Shown here one piece after another: positions 24,880-35,218 of a DNA stretch of 64,000 nucleotides (position 1 is its first letter; each line of letters opens with the position of its first letter). The notes below the pieces were generated by a model that did not search any database, had not been told where the DNA came from, and saw only the letters and a list, made by a program, of their open reading frames with translations. Source of the DNA: Sva-07 sp963752815 (GTDB taxonomy: Bacteria; Actinomycetota; Acidimicrobiia; Acidimicrobiales; Ilumatobacteraceae); the NCBI GenBank assembly GCA_963752815.1, contig CAVVZI010000010.1:1-64000 (forward strand). The letters are read 5' to 3'. A program made the translations under genes and the position numbers.

Positions 24880-27800
24880 GTGGCCGACATTCTGAGCGCT
24901 CTCGAAGCGCTGGCGACCGAACGGCGACCGGACGACGGGCTGCTCGGGTCGCTGCTTCCCGCGTACTACTCCGAACTGCCCGACGAGGACGCCGACGGTC
25001 GGCGGCGCGACGACCTCTACGCCGCGGCCGCCGCGCATCTCCGCCTCGGTCGCCGCCGTCGACCGGGCGAGCACCTCGTGCAGATCCTGTCGCCCGATCT
25101 CGAACGCGACGGCTGGCACTCGCCCCGTTCGGTGTTGATGTTCGTCACCGACGACATCCCGTTCCTCGTCGACACCGTGCGGCTCGTGCTCGATCGCCAC
25201 GACCTCGGGATCCACCTGCTGGTCCATCCGACGCTGATCGTGACGCGCGATGCCGACGGCGTTGCCACGTCGGTGCGCTCGGCCGGTCGGGGAGAACACG
25301 ACCCGGAATCCGGATCAGATCCGGACGGGACACCCGGCCTCGTCGAAGCCTGGACGCAGATCGAGCTCGATCGCTGTCCGAACGACATCGTCGAGATCGT
25401 CGAGCGTGATGTGCTCACGGCGATCGGCGAGGTCCACCGCGTGGTCGACGACTTCGACGAGATGCAGGCTCGGCTGCTCGCGGTGGCCGACGGCGACCCG
25501 CTGCTCGTGTGGCTCGGTGTCGAGAACCTGGTGCTGCTCGGCGCCGCTACGTACCAGCGCACCGACGACGGGCTCGCGCTCATCGAGGGCAGCGGTCTCG
25601 GGCAGCTGCGGTCGGGCGCCCGGCTCGACGCCACGGTCATCGATCCACCGTCGCGGCCCGACGACGCCCGGGTCGTGATCGCCCGCACCGACGCGGCCGC
25701 CACGATCCATCGCCACGCGCGGATGCTGTGCGTGTGCGTGCGGCCGCCTGGCACGGGGCTCGAGTACCGGTTCGTCGGGCTGCTCGGCAGTGCCGCCTAC
25801 CGCGAGAGCGTCTTCGCCATCCCCGTGCTCGCCGACCGCGCCACCGAGGTGCTCGAACTGTCGGGGGCACCCCTGCACAGTCACACGGGCCGGGCCATCA
25901 AGCACGTGGTCGAGACACTCCCGCGCGACCTCGTGTTCGAGCTCGACGCGGACACGCTCGCCCAACTCGTGATCGACATCGTCGGGTTGCAGGAGCGACG
26001 CATCGTGCGGGCGTTCGACGTCGCCGAACCCGTGGGGCCGTGGACGACCGTGCTCGTGTACGTGCCCCGCTCACGTTTCACCGCGACGCTGCCCGACGAG
26101 GTCGCCGCACTCGTGGCCGAGCACTACGGCGGCGACGTACGCGACGCGGAGACCCTCGTCGGCACGAGTTCGCTCGCCCGGATGTCGATGAGCGTCCGGG
26201 CCAAGCACGACGTCGACCTCGAACGGCTGGCGCATGCGATCGATCGGATCTCGGAGACCTGGGATGAACAGACCCGTCGTGCCGCGATCGACGCGCTCGG
26301 GCCCGGCGAGGGCGAGCGGATCTTCGACCTCGTCGCCGGATCGACGACCGCGGAATACCGGGCGCGCAACCGGCCCGCCGACGCGGTGGCCGACTTCCGG
26401 CAGGTCGCCACACTCCTCGCTTCGGGCTCGATCACGACCTCGTTCGGGCGGGCGGTCGACGCCGAGGGCGACGACTGGCGTTTTCGCGTGTACTTCCGCG
26501 GGCCGGGCGCCACGCTGGCCGAGCTCGTGCCGATCCTCGGTCAGCTCGGCCTGCAGGCGGTCGAGGAACATCCGGTCACGTTCGACATCGCCGGCGAGCC
26601 GGTGTCGCTCTACGAGATCGGCGTGCGCGCGGGCCGCGACCACATCGACGACCTGCAACGGATGGAACTCCGTCGAGCATTCGTGGGCCTCGTGCTGGGC
26701 ACGATCGAGCGCGACGAGCTGAATCATCTCATCCTCGACGGCGCGCTCGAGATCCGCCAGGTGGGGGTCCTGCGCCTCTACCACCGGTACCTGCGTCAGG
26801 TCGGCTTCCGGTTCAGTGCGTCGTACATCGCCCACACGTTGGTGCGGCAGTCGGCGATCGCCCGCTTGCTCGTCGAATTGTTCGACGCCCGCTTCGACCC
26901 GGCGCTCGGCACCGACACGGTGGCGCGAGCGGCCGCGGCGGGAGAGATCAGGGCGCTCCTCCTCGAGCGTCTCGACGCGGTCCCGTCACTCGACGAGGAC
27001 CGGATCTGCCGGGCCTTTCTCACCTTGATCGACGCCACCGCCCGGACGAACGCCTTCCGTTCCCGCTGGCAGGTCGGCGACGAGATCGCGGTGAAGCTGC
27101 GTCCGAGCGACATCCCGTTCCTGCCCGAACCGCGCCCGCAGTTCGAGATCTTCGTGTGCTCGCCGAAGGTCGAAGGTGTCCATCTGCGTGGCGGGCCGAT
27201 CGCCCGCGGCGGCCTGCGGTGGAGTGATCGCGCCGAGGACTTCCGCACGGAGATCCTCGGCCTGATGAAAGCCCAGATGGTGAAGAACGCGGTGATCGTG
27301 CCGGTCGGGGCCAAGGGCGGGTTCGTGGTGAAGGGCTCGACGGCCGCGCCGACCGATCGCGACGCGGTGCGCGAAGAGGGCATCGACCGGTACCGGCGTT
27401 TCGTGCGGGCGATGCTCGACGTGACCGACAACGTGGTCGACGGAGTCGTCGTGAGTCCGCTCGACTGCATGGTCCACGACGAGCCCGATCCGTACCTCGT
27501 CGTGGCGGCGGACAAGGGCACGGCGTCGTTCAGCGACATCGCCAACGAGATCGCCATCGAGCACGGCTTCTGGCTCGGCGATGCGTTCGCCTCGGGCGGG
27601 AGCCATGGCTTCGACCACAAGCAGATGGGCATCACGGCCCGTGGTGCGTGGGAGAGCGTGCGCCGGCACGGTCGCGTTCTCGGCGTCGACGTCGACCGTG
27701 ACCCGATCACCGTGGTGGGCGTCGGGGACATGTCCGGTGACGTGTTCGGCAACGGCATGTTGTTGTCGGACAACCTGCGGCTCGTCGCCGCGTTCGACCA

Positions 27801-29599
27801 TCGGCACATCTTCCTCGATCCCGATCCGCCGGGTGCTCTGGCGCACGCCGAACGCCGACGCCTGTTCGAACTCCCACGTTCGAGCTGGGCCGACTACGAC
27901 ACGTCGCTCATCTCACCCGGCGGAGGGGTGTACCCGCGGTCGGCCAAGTCGATCGCGATCACCGACTCGGTGCGCCGGGCCCTCGGGGTCGACGCGGGCG
28001 TCGAAGCACTGCGCCCCGACGACCTGATCTCCGCGATCCTGTGCGCGCCGGTCGACCTGTTCTGGAACGGCGGCATCGGCACCTACGTGAAGGCGTCGAG
28101 CGAGTCGAACGACGCGGTCGGCGATCGGGCCAACGACGCGGCGCGCGTCGACGGGTCGATGCTGCGCTGTCGCATGGTCGGCGAGGGAGGGAACCTCGGC
28201 TTCACCCAACTCGGCCGCTCGGAGTACGCGCTCGCCGGTGGGCTCATCTACACCGACGCGATCGACAACTCGGCGGGTGTCGACTGCAGTGACCACGAGG
28301 TGAACATCAAGATCGCTCTCGACCAGCTGGTGCGCGACGGTGAACTCACCTCCAAGCAACGCAACACGCTGCTCGCCGACATGACCGACGACGTCGCCGA
28401 GCTCGTGCTGGAGAACAACCGGGCCCAGACGCTGGCACTGATGATCGCCCGCGAGCAGGCGCTGTCGATGGTGAACGTCCACGCCCGCTACCTCGACTCG
28501 CTCGAGGCCGAGGGCATCCTCGATCGGGAGCTCGAATTCCTCCCGACCGACAAGCAGATCGCCGAGCGACAGAGCGCCGGACGCGGTCTCGGCACGCCCG
28601 ATTTCGCGGTGATGATCGCCTACACCAAGACGGCCGACATCAGCGAGGTGCTCGACACCGACCTGCCCGACGATCCGGCGCTCGATTCGGAGCTGCTCGC
28701 ATACTTCCCGCCCATCCTGCGCGAGCGATTCCCGGACACGTTGCGGGCGCACCGGCTGCGGCGCGAGATCATCACGACGACGATGGTCAACACGATGGTC
28801 AACCTGGCCGGGATCAGCTTCGACCACCGGATGACCGAGGACACGGGCTCGACCGTCGCCGATGTGCTGTGGGCGTTCACGGCGGCCAGGCGGCATCGTC
28901 GAACTCGACGACCAGTGGGTCACGATCGAGGCCCTCGACCAGTCGGTGCCGCTCGACACGCAGATCGCCCTGTTCCTCGAGGCCCGCCGCTCGGCGGAAC
29001 GGGCGGCCGGCTGGCTGCTCCGTCATCGAGCGCCCTCGCTCGGGATCGACGACGTCGTCAACGAGTTCGCCACACCGATCTCGACGATCGCCGCGCACCT
29101 CGACAGTGTCGTCACCGGTCGCGTTGCCGCCGACATCGCCGAGCGGCGGTCGCGCAGCATCGATGCGGGCGTGCCGGCCGAACTCGCGGCCCGTGCCGCC
29201 CGCTGGCCCTGGATGCATCCCGGATTCGACATCGTCGAGGTGGCGCGGGAACGAGCGTGCTCGATCGAGCAGGCGATGACGACCTACTGGTCGATGTTCG
29301 ACGCGTTCGATCTGTACTGGCTGTGGGAGGGGATCGGCGCGCTCCCACGGTCCGACCGGTGGCATACCCAGGCGCGTTCGGCGCTGCGCGACGATCTCCT
29401 GGCCGTGCTCGCTTCGCTGACCCGCAACGTGCTCGTGACCGCCGACGGGTCACCGTCGGACTGGATCGCCAACAACCAGCGGTCGGTGGGCAAGGCGATC
29501 GCCATGCACACCGAGATCCGCCGCGCGGAGAGTTTCGATCTGACCACGCTGTCGGTCGCGTTGAGGCAGCTGCGCAACCTGACGGTGTTGGCGCGTTGA
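24880..29599 (+). CDS. gdhB: Large NAD-specific glutamate dehydrogenase (one frameshift)
   Basis: Deaminates glutamate to 2-oxoglutarate and ammonium with NAD; the ~180-kDa bacterial class, normally catabolic. The N-terminal region (about 1-730) has ACT-like segments (DDIPFLVDTVRLVLDRH). The catalytic domain begins near residue 760 with GVHLRGGPIARGGLRWSDR and contains KAQMVKNAVIVPVGAKGG (active Lys), DVTDNVVDG, GVGDMSGDVFGNGMLLSDN (NAD fold) and GEGGNLGFTQLGR. Near 28891 one extra base shifts the frame; the C-terminus continues GIVELDDQWVTIEALDQ to the stop at 29599, about 1572 aa in all. GTG 24880 has a good agggaggg site. The uncorrected frame runs on into gltX and gives a false 1.8-kb-residue fusion. 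Confidence 0.9.
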
Positions 29600-29619
29600 C
29601 CACTAGCGTCGATGAGGTC

Positions 29620-31037
29620 ATGGCCGAATCACCTCGCTACCGCTTCGCCCCGTCGCCCACCGGCTCGTTCCATGTCGGCGGAGCGCGCACGGCGCTGCAC
29701 AACTGGGCCCTCGCCGGGCAGAGCGGTGGCACGTTCGTGTTGCGGATCGAGGACACCGACGAGGCCCGCAACCGTCCGGAGTGGACGCAGGGGATCATCG
29801 ATGCGCTCGCCTGGATCGGCATCTCCGCCGACGATGACCGGTTCGAGGGCCCGCTCTTCCAGAGCGATCATGCGGGTGCCCACGTGGATGCGGCGCATCG
29901 GCTGTTCGACGAGGGCGCCGCGTACTACTGCGACCTGACGGCCGACGAGGTCCAGGCTCGGGCCAAGGAGCTCGGGCGGTCTGGGTACGACGGGTACTCG
30001 CGCGACCGCGGTCTCGGAGCCAGGCTCCCGGCCGGGTGTTGCGCTTCCGCGTGCCGGACGGCACCACCACCGTCGTCGATCGGGTGCGCGGCGAGGTGCA
30101 CTTCGAGAACTCGACCATCGAGGACTTCGTGCTCCTGCGGGGCAACGGCACGCCGATGTTCCTGCTCGCCAATGTTGTCGACGACATCGCCATGGGTATC
30201 ACCCATGTCGTGCGCGCCGAGGAGCATCTCCCGAACACGCCCAAGCAACAGATGTTGTGGGACGCGCTCGGTGAGACGCCGCCGGTGTGGGGCCACGTGC
30301 CGGTGCTGGTGAACGAGCAGCGCAAGAAGCTGTCGAAGCGGCGCGACAAGGTGGCGCTCGAGCAGTACCGAGACGAGGGCTATCTCGCCGACGCCATGGT
30401 CAACTACCTGATGACGCTCGGCTGGACGCCGCCCGGCGACGACGAGATCGTGTCGTGGAGCGAGGTCGAGGCGTCGTTCCGGCTGGAGGACGTCACCCAT
30501 TCGCCGGCGTTCTTCGACGTCAAGAAGCTCGACGCGTTCAACGGTGAGTACATCAGGCGCATGCCGCTCGCGGAGTTCATCGAGCGGGCCGCCGAGGAGT
30601 TGCCCGCCGCGTGGGACCGTGACCGGTTCGCGGCGATCGCACCGCACATCCAGGAGCGTCTCGTGACGTTCGCCGAGGTGCCGGGCAAGATCGACTTCCT
30701 GTTCTGGCCCTCCGAGGACGAGATCGTGTACGACGAGTCGTCGTGGGCGAAGGCGTTCGCGCCGGAGTGGGCCGCACCGCTGCTCGACGACGTCACCGCC
30801 GCGTACGCCGATGTGGCGTGGAACGCCGACGCGCTGAAGGACTCCCTCGAGGAGGCGATGGCCGAGTACGGGTTGAAGCTCGGCAAGGCGCAGGCGCCCG
30901 TGCGCGTCGCGGTCACCGGACGCGCCGTCGGGCCGCCGCTGTTCGAGTCGCTCGAAGTGCTCGGACGCGACGAGACGTCGCGTCGGTTGGAACTCGCCCG
31001 GGCACGTGTCGGATCGCGGGCCGACGCCGGGGAATGA
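29620..31037 (+). CDS. gltX: Glutamyl-tRNA synthetase (two close frameshifts)
   Basis: Charges tRNA-Glu and, in organisms lacking GlnRS, also tRNA-Gln. HIGH-type motif SPTGSFHVGGARTALHNW at the N-terminus, RIEDTD, LPNTPKQQMLWDALG, and KMSKS-type motif KKLSKRRD; the C-terminal anticodon-binding domain ends GPPLFESLEVLGRDETSRRL. Two single-base insertions about 12 nt apart (near 30016 and 30028) disturb RDRGLEPGSGRVLRF; with both removed the protein is about 471 aa, normal. ATG 29620, 20 nt after GDH. Genes for tRNA-Gln and tRNA-Glu lie about 1 kb downstream, so enzyme and substrates are clustered. Confidence 0.92.
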
Positions 31038-31044
31038 GCGTGTC

Positions 31045-31840
31045 GTGACCGACGACTTCGATCCCGACCGCGAGCGTCGTGCCGAGGCGCAACGCCTGCG
31101 CGACCTCCGCTTGATCGAGGCGGTCGAGAATCGGCGATCGGCGGAAGAGGACTTCACCCCTGCCTCGACCGCGACGGCCGTCCTCGATCGCACGCCGGTC
31201 GTCCCGGGCCCGGTGGCGCGCCGGCGGCGCATCTGGCCGAGGGTGCTGCTGGTGCTCGCCGGCGTCTTCGCGATCGTCGCGCTGTACCTCCTCGTCACGC
31301 TGTGGCAGGTGTGGTCGACCGGCCGCTCCGACGAGGCACGCCCCGTGGACGCGATCGTGGTGATGGGAGCGGCCCAGTACGACGGCCGGCCCTCGCCGCA
31401 GCTCGCGGCACGGCTCGATCACGTGATCGACCTCTGGCCCGAAGGGGACGCGCCGCTCGTCGTCGTGACCGGTGGCAACCGGCCGGGCGACCGGTTCACC
31501 GAGGCCGAGGCGTCGGCGGCGTACCTCGAGGAGGCCGGGATCCCCGAGTCGGCGATCCTGCTGGAAGGCGAGGGCACGTCGTCGTACGAATCGCTCGAGG
31601 GCGTCGACGCGCTGCTCGAGGCCCGCGGGCTCGACACGCGTGCTGATCGTCACCGATCCCTATCACGCCTTGCGGAGCAAGCTGATCGCCGAGGAACTCG
31701 GGCTCACGGCCTCCGTGTCGCCCACGCCCACGTCGGTCGTGACCGGATCGAAGGCGCTCGAGCGCCACCTCGCCGAGGCCGCCGGCGTCGCCGTCGGCCG
31801 GATCATCGGCTTCGACCGCCTCGACGACCTGACCGACTGA
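31045..31840 (+). CDS. YdcF/DUF218-family membrane protein (one frameshift)
   Basis: Likely an envelope protein of the DUF218 (YdcF/SanA/ElyC) family, members of which affect cell-envelope integrity. Charged N-terminus, one membrane span (about residues 70-92, VLLVLAGVFAIVALYLLV), then the extracytoplasmic DUF218 domain: DAIVVMGAAQYDGRPSPQLAARLDHV, VVVTGGNRPGDRFTEA and ILLEGEGTSSYESL. One extra base near 31637 breaks LDTVLIVTDPYHALRSKLIAEE, which continues to TGA 31840. Corrected length is about 264 aa. GTG 31045 is 8 nt after gltX. Confidence 0.82.
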
Positions 31841-31978
31841 CCACCTCTCTCCGAATCATCCGAAAGATGCCGCAAATCGCGCGCTCAGCGGGCAAATCGA
31901 GGCACATTTCGGAACGGGGGAGCGGGGCGGTACACTCCTCGGCCGCACCGGTCCTCGGCGACGAGGGTCATCGCATCT

Positions 31979-32050
31979 TGGGGTGTGGTGTAATTGGCAA
32001 CACAGCAGTTTCTGGTACTGTTATTAGGGGTTCAAGTCCTCTCACCCCAG
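31979..32050 (+). tRNA. tRNA-Gln (anticodon CTG)
   Basis: 72-nt cloverleaf. Acceptor TGGGGTG pairs with CACCCCA plus discriminator G. The anticodon loop TTCTGGT gives CTG. T arm AGGGG-TTCAAGT-CCTCT. No CCA is encoded. A U1-A72 first pair is the usual tRNA-Gln feature. Intergenic, after the YdcF-like gene. Confidence 0.93.
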
Positions 32051-32154
32051 CTCAGCGCACGTGTTTGATCGCGTTTGCGAGATCGGCACGTCCGGTCCGT
32101 TCACGGTCGGTCTGGTTCGGCATCGACGGTGATATCGTTCCGGATCGCCACTTG

Positions 32155-32226
32155 GCCCGTTCGTCTAGTGGCCTAGGACACCACCCTCTCAAGGTGGCGG
32201 CACGGGTTCGAATCCCGTACGGGCTG
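32155..32226 (+). tRNA. tRNA-Glu (anticodon CTC)
   Basis: 72-nt cloverleaf. Acceptor GGCCCGT with ACGGGCT, discriminator G. Anticodon stem CCACC/GGTGG with loop CTCTCAA gives CTC. T arm CGGGTTCGAATCCCG. No encoded CCA. It lies 104 nt after tRNA-Gln, and a terminator hairpin follows. Confidence 0.95.
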
Positions 32227-32244
32227 CAAACAGAAATCCAGCGA

Positions 32245-32276
32245 AGAGGCCCTCCCCGGAGGGTCTCTTTCCATTT
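32245..32276 (+). terminator. Rho-independent terminator after tRNA-Glu
   Basis: An 11-bp stem (32245-32255 with 32258-32268, one G-T pair, 2-nt loop) is followed by tttccattt. It is placed 18 nt after the tRNA-Glu gene. Confidence 0.75.
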
Positions 32277-32329
32277 CCGGCCTTCGTTGCTCATGGCTGC
32301 TGGCAGGCACCGCCGCGAGAGGCCCCGGG

Positions 32330-33337
32330 TCAGTGCATCTGGCGGGCGAGCCAATCGAGGATGTCGGCACGACTCTGAGCGACGATCGGGCTGCCCGCCA
32401 CCATCTGGTAGCCATGGCAGGCGCCGGGGTAGACGTGGAGTTCACAGGGCACGCCGGCTCGATTGAGGCGCAGTGCGAAGTCGACGTCCTCGTCGAGGAA
32501 GCCGTCGACGCTACCGACCGAGATGAACGCAGGCGGGAGACCCGAGAGATCATCGGCGCGTGCGGGAGCCGCGGTGTACGGAACCTCGCCGCTGCCGTAG
32601 AGGTCGCCGAGATAGCTACGCCAGCCGAACTCATTCGACTCGCGACTCCACACCGGCAGGCCACCGAGTTGGCTCGAGTACGTCTCCTGGCGGTCGTCGA
32701 TCATGGGGCAGTCGAGGAGTTGGAAGGCGATCGGAACTTCACCACGATCACGCGCGAGCAGTGCCAACGCGGCGGCCAGACCGCCGCCGGCACTGACACC
32801 GGTCACGCCGAGTCGATTTCGATCGATGCCGAGTTCTTCGGCGTGGTCGTAGGTCCACTTCAAGCCGCGGTAGCAGTCTTCGAGCGGACCGGGATACGGC
32901 GTCGCCGGAGCGAGCCGGTACTCGACCGACACACCGACGATGTCGAGCGTCTGGCACCGGTCGTCGAACATGGCGTCGTCCATGTCGTAGCTGCCGATCA
33001 TGTACCCGCCGCCGTGCATGGAGTACAGGCCCGGACGCAAACCTTCGGCACCGGCGCGACGATGAACGCGAAGGGCGACGTCCGGATCACCAGGAACGAG
33101 ATGGTCGGTGCGCTCGACCGCATCGGACAGTTCGGTCGCCGCGAAGATCGAGGACCCCATCGATTGGATCATCTCGACGACCTCCAGGGTCATCTCCGGT
33201 ACCGCAAACCCCTCCACTCCCTTGGCGATCGACGGGTCGAGCAGGTCTTGGGGAGCGGGCGGCACCGACGGAAGGATAGGCAGTCTGGCGCCAGCGGCGC
33301 TTCTGCCATTCGGTGTGTAGTCGTCGGGGGTCGGCAT
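32330..33337 (-). CDS. HSL-family alpha/beta-hydrolase esterase
   Basis: Soluble carboxylesterase of the hormone-sensitive-lipase (family IV) type. Oxyanion motif HGGGYMIGSYD, nucleophile GVSAGGGLAAALALL, acid in SVGSVDGFLDEDVDFA and His in GACHGYQ; YRLAPATPYPGPLEDCYRGLKW is also typical. About 335 aa. ATG 33337 preferred over the in-frame TTG at 33361. It is 30 nt downstream of the CE15-like gene on the same strand, so the two esterases probably share a transcript; together they would remove ester groups from a complex substrate. Substrate unknown. Confidence 0.88.
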   Translation of the reverse strand: MPTPDDYTPNGRSAAGARLPILPSVPPAPQDLLDPSIAKGVEGFAVPEMTLEVVEMIQSMGSSIFAATELSDAVERTDHLVPGDPDVALRVHRRAGAEGLRPGLYSMHGGGYMIGSYDMDDAMFDDRCQTLDIVGVSVEYRLAPATPYPGPLEDCYRGLKWTYDHAEELGIDRNRLGVTGVSAGGGLAAALALLARDRGEVPIAFQLLDCPMIDDRQETYSSQLGGLPVWSRESNEFGWRSYLGDLYGSGEVPYTAAPARADDLSGLPPAFISVGSVDGFLDEDVDFALRLNRAGVPCELHVYPGACHGYQMVAGSPIVAQSRADILDWLARQMH

Positions 33338-33367
33338 GGGAAATTCAGTCGGACTGGCCAACGGTGA

Positions 33368-35033
33368 TCACCCGAGATGCTGCTGGAGGAATGTGAGGAA
33401 GACGTCCCAGTCCTCGGCGGCTGTCCCATGGCCGCCGTCGTGCATGAAGTAGCCGATGCCACCGAGGATCGGCTCTTCCACGGGCCACGCGTCCTCCTCG
33501 GTACCGAGGCCCTCGGACCCGAGTAGCTCGAACACGGGTCCTGCGGCGACCGCGGCGAGGTATTCGCCTTTCGGATCGGCGGCATGGTCGTAGCGCCCGG
33601 TTTGGAGCAGGACCGGTCGCGGCGCGATGAGCGAAAGCAGCATGTTGGAATCGACAGGAAGTGAATCGATGTCGTGGAGGTACGACTGAAGGTTCGGCGC
33701 GAACCATCGGGCCGGCAATGTGTCGAGTGCGTCACCGAAGTCTCGTCGCAGGAGTGCGCCTCCGAATTTGCCGGAGCAGCAGGAGATCACGGCAGCGAAG
33801 CGGTCGTCGCGAGCGCCTGCCCACAGAACTGCTCGACCGAGTCGGGATGCTCCGTAGATCGCGACGCGATCGGCGTCGACCGAGGCGTCCGTCTCGAGGT
33901 AGTCCTGGGCGCGGCTCAGGCCCCATCCCCACGCGGCGATCGCTCCCCACGAATCGTCGGGGCGCTCCGTCTCGCTTGCTCCGTCGAAGTACGCGCGAAC
34001 GCTCTCGGGGTAGCCGTCGTCGGTGTCGGGGTCGAGCTGGAGATAGTTGATCGCGGCGACCCCGAATCCTGCGTCGAGATACGCCGCGGTCGGCAACGCG
34101 CCAGCCATGTCCGTGACAGCTGCGGGCAGCGACGGATCTGCCACCGGCGGCGCAAGTGAAGGATCGCCCAGCACTTTCATCGGCTCGTCGAAGCCGAGAA
34201 CCAGCAGCATCGGTACCGGTCCCTCAGCGTTGGCCGGCACGTACGACACGAGGTCGATGGCTGGCCCCTCGGTTCCCTCGGTGAGATGGATCGTGACTCG
34301 CTGACGCAGGGCTGCTCCGTCAAAGGCGGGGGTCGACGTCTCGACGATCTCGAAGTGTTCGCCCTCTGGGCGGTCGGGCGAGCGGCCGTAGACGAGTTCC
34401 TCGTAGTCGGCCAGGATTTCGGGTCGACGCTCGCTCCACCACGCATCCGCGCTCTCTACGGCGTCGCCGTTCGCGAGCACCAAGGGGATCGGGCAGCTCG
34501 TAGGGTCCGACCATCGCCTCGTCGAAGTTCACGTCTGCGTAGAGCGGGCCACCGCCGTTCTCCGGCGACAGCGGCGTGAGTTCGGCGAGTTCGGCATCGA
34601 TCTGAGCGAGCACCTCGTCAGTGAGGATCGTGTAGGCGTATCCCTGAATCCCCTTGAGCGTCGTGTCGGAAACGAGATCGACCATCGGCCCGGTGGCGAA
34701 GCTCGGGACGTGTGCCACAAGGATCGCCGATGATGCAGGATCCGCGAGCAGGGTCCCGATCGGTGTGTTGGCAGTTGTGTAGCGCGGTACCGCTGGGATG
34801 GTGGTGGTGGTCGTCGTCGCCTGCGGGATCGTGGTCGACGTCGTGCTCGCGGGCGGTGGCACGGTCGTGGTCGTAGCCAGGGTCGGCTGTGGCGAAACGG
34901 TGGCGGCTGTGCCATCGGAGCCTTCGCCGGAACACGCTGCCGTGACCAGCGACACGGTGGCCGCGACGATCGCGATCGCTCTGGTCCCACGCCGATCGGT
35001 GCGCTGTGAGCGCTCCCATCCGATGGCGTTCAA
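33368..35033 (-). CDS. CE15-like (glucuronoyl esterase-type) lipoprotein esterase, one frameshift
   Basis: Probable surface esterase cleaving glucuronate esters, as in lignin-carbohydrate complexes. N-terminus: lipoprotein signal with lipobox TAAC and a Thr/Pro linker rich in TTTT. A conserved segment ends VGPYELPDPL, then one extra base near 34483 shifts the frame and the protein continues VLANGDAVESADAWWSERRPEI. Catalytic features: YGASRLGRAVLWAGARDDRFAAV (Ser), SCCSGKFGGALLRRDFGD, LLSLIAPRPVLLQTG and the His of MHDGGHG. About 554 aa. Start TTG 35033 is the only start before the signal. A TetR-type palindrome lies 70 nt upstream. Confidence 0.75.
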
Positions 35034-35102
35034 TACGTCGTCGCTGGTACTTCACGGGTCCCCCTGTCGACCGGATGCACGAGGTGCAAAATCTCACCTT
35101 AG

Positions 35103-35118
35103 TGGAACGGTCGTTCAG
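35103..35118. promoter_or_regulatory. TetR-type operator upstream of the CE15/HSL esterase genes
   Basis: tggaacggtcgttcag is a near-perfect palindrome (reverse: CTGAACGACCGTTCCA), one of eight related sites in the window. It lies 70 nt upstream of the esterase start. With the -35 taken as CTGAAC, a 17-nt spacer leads to a weak GAGATT. Confidence 0.65.
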
Positions 35119-35218
35119 TTTTGGGATTCGCCGCCGTGCTGTGTTTCAGCGTCGGCTCGTTACGTCACGGCGAATACACCGACTCGCGGGGCGCAGCGGC
35201 GGAGCAGGGGAGCTCCGC

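Noticed and set aside
24880..30312. 1810-codon open frame apparently fusing glutamate dehydrogenase to glutamyl-tRNA synthetase
   Set aside because: Made by frameshifts: GDH really continues in another frame to 29599, and gltX begins at 29620 in what happens to be the first frame.
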